Positions 47,599 to 55,222 of a DNA stretch of 64,000 nucleotides are shown piece by piece (within the stretch, counting starts at the first letter, position 1; each line of letters starts with the position of its first letter). The stretch lies in NCBI RefSeq assembly GCF_029223485.1, contig NZ_JARHTP010000005.1:310001-374000 (forward strand), given 5' to 3'. A program made the position numbers and the translations under genes. This DNA is from Streptomyces coacervatus. Its GTDB lineage: Bacteria; Actinomycetota; Actinomycetes; Streptomycetales; Streptomycetaceae. Under the pieces are notes generated by a model. The model saw only the letters and a list, made by a program, of their open reading frames with translations. It was not told the origin of the DNA and did not search any database.

Positions 47599-49071
47599 TC
47601 AGCTCCCCGTCGGCCGGACGAACAGCACCGCCGTACGCGCCAGGATGCAGATGTCCTGCCACAGCGACCAGTTGTCGATGTAGGCGTTGTCGAAGCGGCA
47701 CCGGTCCTCGATGGAGGTGTCGCCGCGCAGCCCGTGGATCTGGGCCAGCCCGGTGATCCCGGTCGGCATCCGGTGACGCTCCCGGTAACCCGGATAGGCC
47801 TGGCTGAACTTGGCGACGAAATAAGGCCGTTCGGGCCTGGGCCCGACCAGGCTCATGTCTCCGCGGCAGACGTTCCACAGCTGCGGCAGCTCGTCCAGCG
47901 AGGTGCGCCGCAGGAACTGGCAGAAGCGGCTCATCTCGTGCTCGTTCGCCACACTCCAGCGGGTCGCCGCCTCGTGCGCGCTGGCGGGCCGGTGGGTGCG
48001 GAACTTCAGCAGGGTGAACGGCCGCCCGTCCTTGCCGATCCGCTCCTGCCTGAACAGCACGCCGGGCCCGTCCATGACCCGCAGCACCGTCGCGCACACC
48101 AGCAGCACCGGGCAGGCCAGCAGCAGCAGCGAGCCCGACAGAGCCATGTCGAGCACCCGCTTGCCCACGCCGACCCGCCGCCGACCGCGTCCCGGACACA
48201 GCAGCCTGCGCGGGAAACCCGCCAGATGCCCGGCTCCTTCGCGCCGCCCGCCGAGGCCGTACGACGGCGCGTCCGCGTCCAGTTCCCACACGACGCATCC
48301 GTACGCGGCGAGATCCCGCAGCAGAGCGGTCTTCTCCACCCGGGTGGCAGCGCCCACGACGAGCACGGTCTCCACACCGTTCTGGATGGCCGCCCGACGC
48401 GCGTCCTGATCCGTGGTCAGCACCGGCAGCTCGGGGCCGCCTTCGCCGGACAGGGCCAGAACGCCCAGGGCGTGGGCGTCGCCGACCACGCCCACCGGCC
48501 GTACCCCGCAGCCCGGTTGGCGCAGCAACGCGGCCGCGACATGCCGGGCCGCCGCCACCGGACCGACCACCAGGGCGGGATCGGGCCGGCGCCGTCGCGT
48601 CCGCCGCCCGTGCACCACGGCGCGGCCCGCGCAGGCCGCGGCGCAGTGCACGGCGAACCCGGCGGCCAGCACCACCGGCGGCAGCGGCCGCAGCGGGGAG
48701 AGCACCCCCACCCCGGCCCAGCCGGCGCCGATCCGCCCGCAGACGGCGGGAAGTTCGTCGAGCACACCGCGCGCAAAGGAGCTGTCGTACAGGCGGGCGC
48801 GCCGGTTCAGCCCGATCACACCGAACGCCAGCAGGGCGATGACCAGCGGATACCTCGGGGCGCCGGGCACGAGAAGGACCCCCAGCAGGGCGGCACCGCC
48901 GTCGACGAGCGGCAGGGTCACCCGGAAGGCCTGCCGCGGCCGGCGGCCTCTGCGTCCGGCGGGCAGTCGGCGTCCGGCTGCGGGGCCGCGCGGGGCGAGA
49001 ACGGAGACAGCGCGCTCTGCCGCCCGCGGCTGCTGCCCCGTAGGAGGGGGAACGGTACTTTCCGCAGTCAT
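47599..49071 (-). CDS. Exopolysaccharide initiating sugar transferase (WbaP/WcaJ type)
   Basis: 490 residues. The N-terminal half has about four membrane helices and a CoA-binding-like soluble part (VLVVGAATRVEKTALL). The C-terminal bacterial sugar transferase domain begins KRVLDMALSGSLLLL and has RQERIGKDGRPF, LKFRTHR, RTSLDELPQLWNV and SLVGPRPERP. It transfers a sugar phosphate to undecaprenyl phosphate, starting the repeat unit. ATG 49071 lies 21 bases after the previous stop; a long upstream frame overlapping the glycosyltransferase is a shadow. Confidence 0.92.
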   Translation of the reverse strand: MTAESTVPPPTGQQPRAAERAVSVLAPRGPAAGRRLPAGRRGRRPRQAFRVTLPLVDGGAALLGVLLVPGAPRYPLVIALLAFGVIGLNRRARLYDSSFARGVLDELPAVCGRIGAGWAGVGVLSPLRPLPPVVLAAGFAVHCAAACAGRAVVHGRRTRRRRPDPALVVGPVAAARHVAAALLRQPGCGVRPVGVVGDAHALGVLALSGEGGPELPVLTTDQDARRAAIQNGVETVLVVGAATRVEKTALLRDLAAYGCVVWELDADAPSYGLGGRREGAGHLAGFPRRLLCPGRGRRRVGVGKRVLDMALSGSLLLLACPVLLVCATVLRVMDGPGVLFRQERIGKDGRPFTLLKFRTHRPASAHEAATRWSVANEHEMSRFCQFLRRTSLDELPQLWNVCRGDMSLVGPRPERPYFVAKFSQAYPGYRERHRMPTGITGLAQIHGLRGDTSIEDRCRFDNAYIDNWSLWQDICILARTAVLFVRPTGS

Positions 49072-49091
49072 CTGGTGATGCACTTCCTGCT

Positions 49092-50216
49092 CTAGTTGGG
49101 TACGACGACCGGCGCGACAACGACGCCGAGCAATTCGCGGTACACGTCGGTCACGGCGTCCGCCGCCTGCCGGAGGTCGTGAGCGGCGAGCACATGCCGG
49201 CGGCCCTGCGCGCCCAGCGCCGCGCGCAGCTGCTCGTCCCTGAGCAGCGCCGTCAGCGCCCGGGCCAGCGCGCCGGGGTCCTCCGGCGGCACCAGGCAGT
49301 ACGGCAGCTGCTCGGCCGGCAGGCTCTCGCGCGCCCCGTCCACGTCCGTGACGACGACCGGCCGGGCGCACGCCATCGCCTCCAGCGGGGCGAGCGCCAT
49401 GCCCTCCCAGCGGGACGGCAGGACCACGACGTCGGCGGCCCGATACCAGAGGGCGGCGTCGGGCGCGGCACCGGCGAACAGCACCGAAGCGGGCGCACCG
49501 GAGCGCAGCCGGTCCGCGTCCGGACCGTCGCCGACCAGCACCAACCGGGCGCCGGCCAGCTGCCGTTCCACCTCGGGCCACGCCTGCAGAAGCACGTCCT
49601 GCCCCTTCTGGCGGCACAGCCGGCCCACGCACACGACGAGCGGCCCCGGGCCGGACCGGGCGTCGTCCCCCTCCGGCCGGAACCGATGCGTGTCGACACC
49701 GTTGGGGACCACGCGCCACGGAGCGCTGATTCCACACCGCTCCCCGGTACGCCGCTCCGCCTCGCTGACGCACAGAACGCGCGTCGCCCACCGTGCCCCT
49801 GACCGCTCCCAGCCCAGCGCCAGCCGCGCGACGATTCCGTTCGCGGCCTCGAACGACCAGGCGTGCGGCTGGAAGACGGTCGGGATACGTCCGCGTACGG
49901 CGAGCCGGGCCGCGAGTCCCGCCTTCGCGCTGTGGGCGTGCACCAGATGTGGCCGCGCCTCGCGCAGGATCCGCGCCAACCGCCGTACCTCGCCGGGCAG
50001 TCGGTGCCCCGGCGAACGGGTCGCGCCCCAGTGGAGCACCGTGCAGCCCGGGGTGCGCAGGGTGTCCGCCAGCGTGCCGCCTGCCGGACAGGCCACGGTC
50101 ACCCGCAGCCCGGCGGCGAGCTGAGCCTCCACCAGGTCCGTCACGACCCGCGCGACACCGCCCTCGACGGGCTGGGTGACATGCAGGATGTGCGGCACGC
50201 GTGGGGAAATACGCAT
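49092..50216 (-). CDS. GT4 glycosyltransferase (EPS operon, first)
   Basis: 374 residues, GT-B family 4. The N-terminal HVTQPVEGGVARVVTDLVEAQ has the glycine loop, and the C-terminal LPSRWEGMALAPLEAMACARPVV has the EX7E motif. It adds a sugar to the growing lipid-linked unit. ATG 50216 (MRISPRVPHILHVTQ) is chosen because the family N-terminus begins there; a 25-codon longer frame is poorly supported. It is the first gene of the eight-gene minus-strand operon, so the promoter lies in 50217-50471. Confidence 0.9.
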   Translation of the reverse strand: MRISPRVPHILHVTQPVEGGVARVVTDLVEAQLAAGLRVTVACPAGGTLADTLRTPGCTVLHWGATRSPGHRLPGEVRRLARILREARPHLVHAHSAKAGLAARLAVRGRIPTVFQPHAWSFEAANGIVARLALGWERSGARWATRVLCVSEAERRTGERCGISAPWRVVPNGVDTHRFRPEGDDARSGPGPLVVCVGRLCRQKGQDVLLQAWPEVERQLAGARLVLVGDGPDADRLRSGAPASVLFAGAAPDAALWYRAADVVVLPSRWEGMALAPLEAMACARPVVVTDVDGARESLPAEQLPYCLVPPEDPGALARALTALLRDEQLRAALGAQGRRHVLAAHDLRQAADAVTDVYRELLGVVVAPVVVPN

Positions 50217-50471
50217 GAGCGAGGATGCCCTTCCGAACAAAAGAGAGGTTCGTTGTTCAACCGGCATCGCTGAAATCACGAGGTGAGCCACACTAGCCGC
50301 TCACCCGTATTTATCTGCGAACCGGTCATCTGTGTCGGAATGGTGGCGTTTCCATGGGCTATTTGTCGCCCTGGATCACCCATTTGGAGTTACGGCGACG
50401 GCAACAGGGTTTCCCGGAAGCCCCGCTCTCGTTAGGCCGGGCGAAGACGACTTACGAAAGAAAGGCACACG

Positions 50472-50807
50472 ATGAAGACTCTGAAGGCTGCCGCCGTCGT
50501 AGCCGGCTCCCTCGCCATTGCCGGTGTCGCCGGCTCCGCGGTCGCGGCGGACATGCCGGCCGGGGGCCTCGTGGACAGCGGAAAGACGGTCGCGAGCGGT
50601 GTCCCCACGGCAGCCAAGGTGTCGACGGGCTTCGTGGGCGACAACGTCGGTCAGGTGGCGCAGAGCGTGAAGGACAGCGTGAAGGGCAGCATGAAGGAGG
50701 CGGGAATGAAGGGCCCCGTCGTCGGTGGCACCCTGCCGAACCCCGCGCTGCCGGCGACCCCTGCCGGCGGCAAGCTGCTGGGCGGGCTTCCGGCGGTCGG
50801 CAAGTAG
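50472..50807 (+). CDS. Small secreted Ala/Gly-rich protein
   Basis: 111 residues with a clear signal peptide (MKTLKAAAVVAGSLAIAGVAG, cleavage near AVAAD) and an 84-residue mature part free of cysteine. It has an amphipathic middle (VGQVAQSVKDSVKGSMKEAG) and a Gly/Pro/Leu-rich end. I do not recognise the family. It is divergent from the EPS operon and resembles in size and style the secreted protein at 52630, so a cell-surface role is guessed. ATG has AAGAAAGG upstream. Confidence 0.8.
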   Translation: MKTLKAAAVVAGSLAIAGVAGSAVAADMPAGGLVDSGKTVASGVPTAAKVSTGFVGDNVGQVAQSVKDSVKGSMKEAGMKGPVVGGTLPNPALPATPAGGKLLGGLPAVGK

Positions 50808-51054
50808 CCGGTCCGAAAGGCACGGCGACAACTTCTCTGCCCATGGGGCGGACGATTCGGGTCGGCTCCGCATTCCCCGGGGTCGGCCCTTCGGCATATG
50901 CGGGGGGAGCGTACTGCGATCACGCTTCGTGCGCTGGGCCAAACGAACGACACGGGGTGACCGCAAGCGACAGGGCGCCGTTATCCCCATTGGAATGACC
51001 CGGTGGAGCGCCTTTCCCTCCTTGTTGGCGCGCTCTTCGGCGGCCACCTCCTGA

Positions 51055-51095
51055 CCGCGGGGCCTGTCTGCGACTGACGCAGACGGGCCCCGCGG
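51055..51095 (+). terminator. Long stem-loop terminator
   Basis: Arms of 18 bases at 51055-51072 and 51078-51095 (start CCGCGGGGCC) with one mismatch and a 5-base loop. T-rich sequence (CCTTTTTG) follows 15 bases later. It is 247 bases after the small secreted gene and could stop read-through toward the trio. Confidence 0.55.
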
Positions 51096-51112
51096 GCTTA
51101 TGCGCGGAGCCT

Positions 51113-51149
51113 TTTTGTAAATCGATTTGCAAAACTCGATTTACAAAAC
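51113..51149. repeat. AT-rich overlapping inverted and direct repeat
   Basis: TTTTGTAAATCGA (51113-51125) pairs exactly with TCGATTTACAAAA (51136-51148). Overlapping it, TCGATTTGCAAAAC (51122-51135) and TCGATTTACAAAAC (51136-51149) are direct repeats with one difference. This is far more AT-rich than its surroundings. Confidence 0.75.
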
Positions 51150-51174
51150 GATGGTGAAAGGCACCGAAAAGCCC

Positions 51175-51210
51175 GATGGCGGTCCACCGGAAATCCGGTG
51201 GACCGCCATC
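51175..51210 (-). terminator. Terminator of the rodlin-like trio
   Basis: 16-bp perfect stem (GATGGCGGTCCACCGG and complement) with a 4-base loop, followed on the minus strand by GGGCTTTTCGG. It is 14 bases beyond the stop of the last gene of the trio. Confidence 0.9.
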
Positions 51211-51224
51211 GCGTGAAGTGCGAC

Positions 51225-51545
51225 TCAGAAGAGCAGGCCGCCCGCGTACGGGGCGTTCTGCGACTGGTCGACGGCCGCCGTGTTGCAAGCGGCGTAGTGC
51301 GAGTTCGGAGCCACGATGCCGCCCATGACGGCGCCGTTGGACCAGGGAGCGATGCAGCGACCGTCGATCAGCGAGCCGTTGACGACGGCGATGCCCTGCT
51401 GCGGCTGGTTCACGACGATCGGGGACTGCGAGAAGCCGTTGCCGCCGGTGACGGTGGTGTTGGAGTCGTCGGCCGCGGCGGCGCCACCGGCCGCGAGCAC
51501 GAGGCCCGCGGCGAGGGCGGAAATGACCGTAACCTTGTTACGCAT
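51225..51545 (-). CDS. Rodlin-like small secreted protein, paralogue 1
   Basis: 106 residues with a signal peptide (MRNKVTVISALAAGLVLAAG, cleavage near AAAADD). The mature part has short polar N-terminus, a hydrophobic strand-like SPIVVNQPQQGIAVVNGSLI, two Cys (RCIAP and AACNT) and ends NAPYAGGLLF. The strand, Cys and GSL pattern faintly recalls rodlins, but length and order differ, and the chaplin motif is absent. It is third in a three-gene operon of close paralogues. A structural surface role is inferred only. GAAAGG precedes ATG 51545. Confidence 0.75.
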   Translation of the reverse strand: MRNKVTVISALAAGLVLAAGGAAAADDSNTTVTGGNGFSQSPIVVNQPQQGIAVVNGSLIDGRCIAPWSNGAVMGGIVAPNSHYAACNTAAVDQSQNAPYAGGLLF

Positions 51546-51581
51546 AGGATGCGCCTTTCGGTGGGGCGATGGGGAGTTCCG

Positions 51582-51602
51582 TGCTCCGAATTGCTCGGAG
51601 CA
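51582..51602 (-). promoter_or_regulatory. Intergenic hairpin after paralogue 2
   Basis: TGCTCCGA, 5-base loop, TCGGAGCA, ending 2 bases before the paralogue 2 stop codon complement. Identical stem to the hairpin at 51960-51980; no T-run, so a processing or attenuation role is more likely than full termination. Confidence 0.65.
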
Positions 51603-51604
51603 GG

Positions 51605-51922
51605 TCAGAAGAGCAGGCCACCCGCGTACGGGGCGTTCTGCGACTGGTCGATCTTCGCCGTGTTGCAGGCCGCGTAGTGCGAGTTCGGGGCCGCGACGCC
51701 GCCCATGACGGAACCGTTGGACCACGGCGCGACGCAACGGAGGTCGGCGACCGAGCCGTTGACGACGGCAACCCCCTGCTGGGGAGCGTTGACGACGACC
51801 GGGGACGACGAGAATCCGCCGCCACCCGAGGCGTCGGTGCAGTCTTCGGCCGCGGCGGTGCCGGCCGCCGCGAGCACGAGGCCCGCGGCGAGGGCGGAAA
51901 TGGCCGAAACCTTGTTACGCAT
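51605..51922 (-). CDS. Rodlin-like small secreted protein, paralogue 2
   Basis: 105 residues, start MRNKVSAISALAAGLVLAAA like paralogue 1. The C-terminal block NSHYAACNTA then DQSQNAPYAGGLLF is identical except for KI in place of AV. It has a third Cys near the mature N-terminus (AEDCTD) that the others lack, so a free thiol or intermolecular disulfide is possible. Middle gene of the operon, with a hairpin on each side. ATG 51922 follows GAAAGGCGCA, the same leader as paralogue 1. Confidence 0.75.
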   Translation of the reverse strand: MRNKVSAISALAAGLVLAAAGTAAAEDCTDASGGGGFSSSPVVVNAPQQGVAVVNGSVADLRCVAPWSNGSVMGGVAAPNSHYAACNTAKIDQSQNAPYAGGLLF

Positions 51923-51959
51923 GAGTTGCGCCTTTCCGAGCTGTTTTGGGTGATGCACC

Positions 51960-51980
51960 TGCTCCGAGTTACTCGGAGCA
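51960..51980 (-). promoter_or_regulatory. Intergenic hairpin after paralogue 3
   Basis: TGCTCCGA, loop GTTAC, TCGGAGCA, 2 bases from the paralogue 3 stop. Stem sequence identical to the hairpin at 51582-51602 while the loop differs. Confidence 0.65.
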
Positions 51981-51982
51981 GG

Positions 51983-52303
51983 TCAGAAGAGCAGGCCGCC
52001 CGCGTACGGGGCGTTCTGCGACTGGTCGACGGCCGCCGTGTTGCAGGCCGCGTAGTGCGAGTTCGGGGCTACGACGCCGCCGAGCACGGACCCGTTGGAC
52101 CACGGGGCGATGCAACGACCGTCGATGAGCGTCCCGTTGACAACCAGAACACCCTGCTGAGGGGCGTTCACGACGACCGGCGACTCCGCAAAGCCGCTGC
52201 CGCCCTTCACGGTGGTGGTGTTGTCGTTGGCCGAGGCAAAACCGACGCTGCTGACCATAGCGCCGAGGGTGAGGGCAGTGATGACCGCGAACTTCCTGGG
52301 CAA
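51983..52303 (-). CDS. Rodlin-like small secreted protein, paralogue 3
   Basis: 106 residues from TTG 52303 with GGAAGGA about 8 bases upstream; this start gives a signal peptide (MPRKFAVITALTLGAMVSSVG, cleavage near ASAND) and the same length as the paralogues, whereas the longer frame does not. The signal peptide is diverged, but the mature part from GGSGFAESPVVVNAPQQG to NAPYAGGLLF is nearly the same, with both Cys. First gene of the operon, so its leader (52304-52480) holds the promoter. Confidence 0.75.
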   Translation of the reverse strand: MPRKFAVITALTLGAMVSSVGFASANDNTTTVKGGSGFAESPVVVNAPQQGVLVVNGTLIDGRCIAPWSNGSVLGGVVAPNSHYAACNTAAVDQSQNAPYAGGLLF

Positions 52304-52629
52304 CTCAGTTTCCTTCCTCAATTCACCGTTGCGCACGCTTGCATACCAGGAAACCTTGATATGCGCGTATAAGTCACGGGACTGGCGCCTAAACAAGGTT
52401 TATTCCGTCGGATGGCGCAATGCCGCACGTTCCGGGGGGCTGGGCCGGAATGGATGCAGAATCCGTGTGGCGTAAATGAATGACAATCCGAAGACGGAAC
52501 GGGCGCCGACATGTGTCCGGCCCACCGGAAGGGAGAGGGCCGGTGGGCCGGACAGCTGGTTCGGGGGGTGCGGGGCTGAAGCAGCGGGAGCTTTCGCCGG
52601 TACGGCCGGCTCCTACGGTTTCCGTCTCG
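52304..52629. other. Upstream region of the trio and downstream region of the 131-residue secreted gene
   Basis: No supported gene. 52320-52480 is relatively AT-rich and probably holds the promoter of the trio. The stem at 52515-52553 ends the next gene. Confidence 0.5.
52515..52553 (-). terminator. Stem-loop after the 131-residue secreted protein gene
   Basis: 14-bp perfect stem (GTCCGGCCCACCGG / CCGGTGGGCCGGAC) with an 11-base loop, 76 bases beyond the stop. No T-run. Confidence 0.55.
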
Positions 52630-53025
52630 TCACTTGCTGAGCAGGCTGCCCAGCCCGGCCGAGGTCGGAGCCTGCAGCGGGTGGACCTGGACGACGCCGT
52701 TGCCGGCCGGGTTCTTCACCGGAATCGTGGGCTTCTTGGCGGCGTTCGGGTCCATGCCGTCCAGGTATACGCCCGAGACGCCCGGCGTCTTCTGCTTGTC
52801 GAAGGCGCTGCCGTTGGCGAGCTTGCCGTTGCGGGCCAGCCGCGACACGACGTCGGCCGCGGGCACGACCGCCGGAGTCACCTTGGTCGGGGACATGAGA
52901 CCGAGCAGGCCGCCCGACGAGGCCGGTACGGCCGGTGGGGTGGCGGCCGACGCCGCGACGGCTGACCCACCCACGAGGCCCGCGCCGATGGCCAAAGCCG
53001 CAGTGGTGAAAATTGCCTTCTTCAT
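52630..53025 (-). CDS. Secreted protein of unknown family (131 residues)
   Basis: Signal peptide MKKAIFTTAALAIGAGLVGG with cleavage near ASAAT. The 100-residue mature part is Pro/Val/Ala-rich, has no cysteine, and ends with QVHPLQAPTSAGLGSLLSK. GAGGTG lies 4 bases before ATG 53025. It resembles the protein at 50472 in style only; I cannot assign a family. It brackets the rodlin-like trio on the same strand as a separate unit. A 6-bp inverted repeat ATGCGT/ACGCAT lies at 53100-53119 upstream. Confidence 0.78.
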   Translation of the reverse strand: MKKAIFTTAALAIGAGLVGGSAVAASAATPPAVPASSGGLLGLMSPTKVTPAVVPAADVVSRLARNGKLANGSAFDKQKTPGVSGVYLDGMDPNAAKKPTIPVKNPAGNGVVQVHPLQAPTSAGLGSLLSK

Positions 53026-53303
53026 GATTCACCTCGGTTGAAAGTTACCTCTGAGCCGACGGCTGGAGAACATAGCAGTCCAAGGCCGCCGTAAAAGCGA
53101 TGCGTTACTCCATACGCATGAAAGTCAGAGGGGTGAACAATGCTTTGCGTACGGTGTCGTCAAAGGGATTCACATGGTCGGTGAATAAATTGATCGTATG
53201 GTGGGTGCGGCTTCGACCGGATGGGTAGTGTGAAAGAGGAATTCCAGCAGTGCGGCAGGTACTTCGGCCGGGGCGGCCGCTTTGCGGCCCTACCCTCACC
53301 GCC

Positions 53304-54038
53304 ATGACCGCCGACAGCGCCAAGTCCACGCCGACCGCGTCCCCTGCCATCGCCACCGGCAGGTCGCTCCTGTGGTCGGAGGAGTTCGACACCCCCATCG
53401 CCTGGGGGGCCAAATGGGTCGGCGACCGGACCAGCGCCTACCGCTACGGCAACCACAATCCGGACGACAACAAACTCGACTGGCTCAGCCCCGGCCGTGT
53501 GACCGTCTCCGAAGGCGTGGCCGTCTTCACCGCCGCCCCGGCCGGCCACACGCTTGAGAACGGTGAGCAGGCCTGGCACACCGGCCTGCTCACCACCGAG
53601 TACTCCGCCGAGGGCTTCGAGGTGAGGACCGGTGACTACGCGGAGACCCGCGTCAAACTGCCCTCAGGTACCGGCGCTTGGCCCGCGCTGTGGACCTGGA
53701 AGGACGGCGAGAACGAGATCGACACCTTCGAGTACCACCCGGACAACCCCCATCTGCTGGAGCTGTCCAACCACGTCAACCACGCCTGCGCGTACCACAC
53801 CGATGCCGACGCGATCGCCCCGGACGAGTGGGTGACCATCGGCAGTTGCTACGGCGAGCACTCGGTCGACTGGTACGTCAACGGCGAACGGGTCTTCCGC
53901 GACGGCACCGGCGTGGGAGCCGACTGGTCGGCGTATCTGATCCTGAATCTGTCGCTGAGCGCCGGGCGGCACCACCCGGCCCCCTCCGGTCCGGGCCCGG
54001 TCACCTTCGCTGCCGACTACCTCCGCGTCTATCGCTGA
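53304..54038 (+). CDS. GH16-family beta-glucanase-like protein
   Basis: 244 residues, a concanavalin-like jelly roll. The GH16 catalytic motif EIDTFE is at 138-143 (Glu138 nucleophile, Asp140, Glu143 acid/base), preceded by GTGAWPALWTW. No signal peptide is evident from ATG 53304 or from the longer GTG-like frame at 53250, so it may be cytoplasmic or exported by another route, which is odd for this family. It cleaves beta-1,3 or beta-1,3-1,4 glucans or galactans. Confidence 0.85.
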   Translation: MTADSAKSTPTASPAIATGRSLLWSEEFDTPIAWGAKWVGDRTSAYRYGNHNPDDNKLDWLSPGRVTVSEGVAVFTAAPAGHTLENGEQAWHTGLLTTEYSAEGFEVRTGDYAETRVKLPSGTGAWPALWTWKDGENEIDTFEYHPDNPHLLELSNHVNHACAYHTDADAIAPDEWVTIGSCYGEHSVDWYVNGERVFRDGTGVGADWSAYLILNLSLSAGRHHPAPSGPGPVTFAADYLRVYR

Positions 54039-54076
54039 GTGTTCCCCCAACGGGTCGTATGTCGAAAGGAACTCCC

Positions 54077-54553
54077 ATGCGTGAACTGCCCGTACGGCGC
54101 CTCGCGTCCACCGCTCTGTGCGCCTTCCTGCTGGTCGGCATCGCCGGTCCGGCCGCCGTCGCCGCCGACTCCGTACGAGAACGGACCCCCGCGTCGTCCA
54201 GCGGGCCCGTGCCCGGCGCGGACGGGCTGCTCGCCCAGGTCAAGAACCTCGGCGAGCTCGGCGATGTGCTCCCTCCGGTGACCAAGCTGCTCAACGCGGT
54301 GCTCAAGGCCGACAGCGGCCATCTGTCCGTCGCCGAGGCGCAGAAGCTCGTCGACGCGGTGAAGGACGCCATCGCCAAGATCACCCCGGCGACGGCCAAG
54401 GACCTCAAGGGCGACACGCTCACCGCCCTGAAGAAGGCGGTCGACACCCTGCTCGCGGCCATCACCTCGGGCGACGACGACAAGGTCGCCCCGGCCGTCA
54501 CCGGCGTGGTGACCGCTCTGGCCAGGGTCCTCGCCGCGACCGCGGTCGGGTGA
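54077..54553 (+). CDS. Small secreted helical protein coupled to VKOR
   Basis: 158 residues with a signal peptide (MRELPVRRLASTALCAFLL, cleavage near AVAAD). The mature part is mostly helical (LLAQVKNLGELGDVLPPVTKLL, then KDAIAKITPATAKDLKGDTL) and has no cysteine. Family not recognised. AAAGGA precedes ATG 54077 and the stop overlaps the VKOR start (GTGA), so the two are coupled, 38 bases after the GH16 gene. Confidence 0.78.
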   Translation: MRELPVRRLASTALCAFLLVGIAGPAAVAADSVRERTPASSSGPVPGADGLLAQVKNLGELGDVLPPVTKLLNAVLKADSGHLSVAEAQKLVDAVKDAIAKITPATAKDLKGDTLTALKKAVDTLLAAITSGDDDKVAPAVTGVVTALARVLAATAVG

Positions 54554-55143
54554 CCCGAGAGGCTGCCGGCCCTCGGTCCGGCCGCGCGTTCGCCCTGCTG
54601 CTGGTGGTCACGGGCGCGGCGGGGCTGCTGGCCTCCTGGGTCATCACCGTCGACGAGTTCAAGCTGCTTCGGAACCCCGGCTTCGTCCCGGGGTGCAGTC
54701 TGAACCCGGTGGTGTCCTGCGGCAGCGTGATGAAGAGCGACCAGGCCTCGGTCTTCGGATTCCCCAACCCGATGCTGGGCCTGGTGGCCTACTCCGTCGT
54801 GATCTGCGTCGGCGTCAGTCTGCTGGCCGGGGCCGCGTTCCCCGGCTGGTACTGGCTGGCCTTCGAGGCGGGCTGTCTGTTCGGGATCGGGTTCGTGTCG
54901 TGGCTGCAGTTCGAGTCGCTGTACCGGATCGGTGCGCTGTGCCTGTGGTGCTGTCTGGCCTGGGCCGCGACGATCCTGCTGTTCTGGTACGTGACGTCCT
55001 TCAACGTAAGGAGCGGCTTCCTGCCCGCGCCGGGCCTGCTGAAGGCCCTCTTCGCGGACTTCACCTGGGTGGTTCCGGTCCTGCACATCGGAGTCGTCGG
55101 AATGCTGATCCTGACCCGTTGGTGGGATTTTTGGACGAAATGA
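54550..55143 (+). CDS. Vitamin K epoxide reductase-family membrane protein
   Basis: 197 residues with five predicted helices. Signature residues are present: loop Cys pair (PGCSLNPVVSCGSVM) and the active-site CLWCC near residue 140. In bacteria VKOR re-oxidises a DsbA-like thioredoxin with a quinone, allowing disulfide formation in exported proteins. No DsbA-like gene is in the window. Nearby exported proteins that contain Cys pairs, such as the rodlin-like trio, are possible clients, which is inference. GTG 54550 overlaps the preceding stop. Confidence 0.88.
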   Translation: MTREAAGPRSGRAFALLLVVTGAAGLLASWVITVDEFKLLRNPGFVPGCSLNPVVSCGSVMKSDQASVFGFPNPMLGLVAYSVVICVGVSLLAGAAFPGWYWLAFEAGCLFGIGFVSWLQFESLYRIGALCLWCCLAWAATILLFWYVTSFNVRSGFLPAPGLLKALFADFTWVVPVLHIGVVGMLILTRWWDFWTK

Positions 55144-55222
55144 CCTATTGGTTCCGTCGGCGCCCCGGGTGCGCGCAGCATCGTATGGCCGTACCGGTGT
55201 TGGGCGTACGAGGGAGCGAGCC

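Larger units (their letters stand above)
50808..51224. other. Gene-free stretch with large hairpins and an AT-rich block
   Basis: No supported gene. It contains the terminator-like stem at 51055-51095, an AT-rich inverted and direct repeat at 51113-51149 and the terminator at 51175-51210. The first 240 bases show nothing I can name. Confidence 0.5.

Noticed and set aside
49072..49791. Long minus-strand frame upstream of the sugar transferase
   Set aside because: It overlaps the GT4 gene with Arg/Gly/Ala-rich shadow composition and no family motifs.
51225..52303. Chaplin assignment for the three small secreted proteins
   Set aside because: They have signal peptides and two Cys but lack the chaplin core (GNVVQVP, C-N-x-V-like pattern); only a weak rodlin-like pattern remains.
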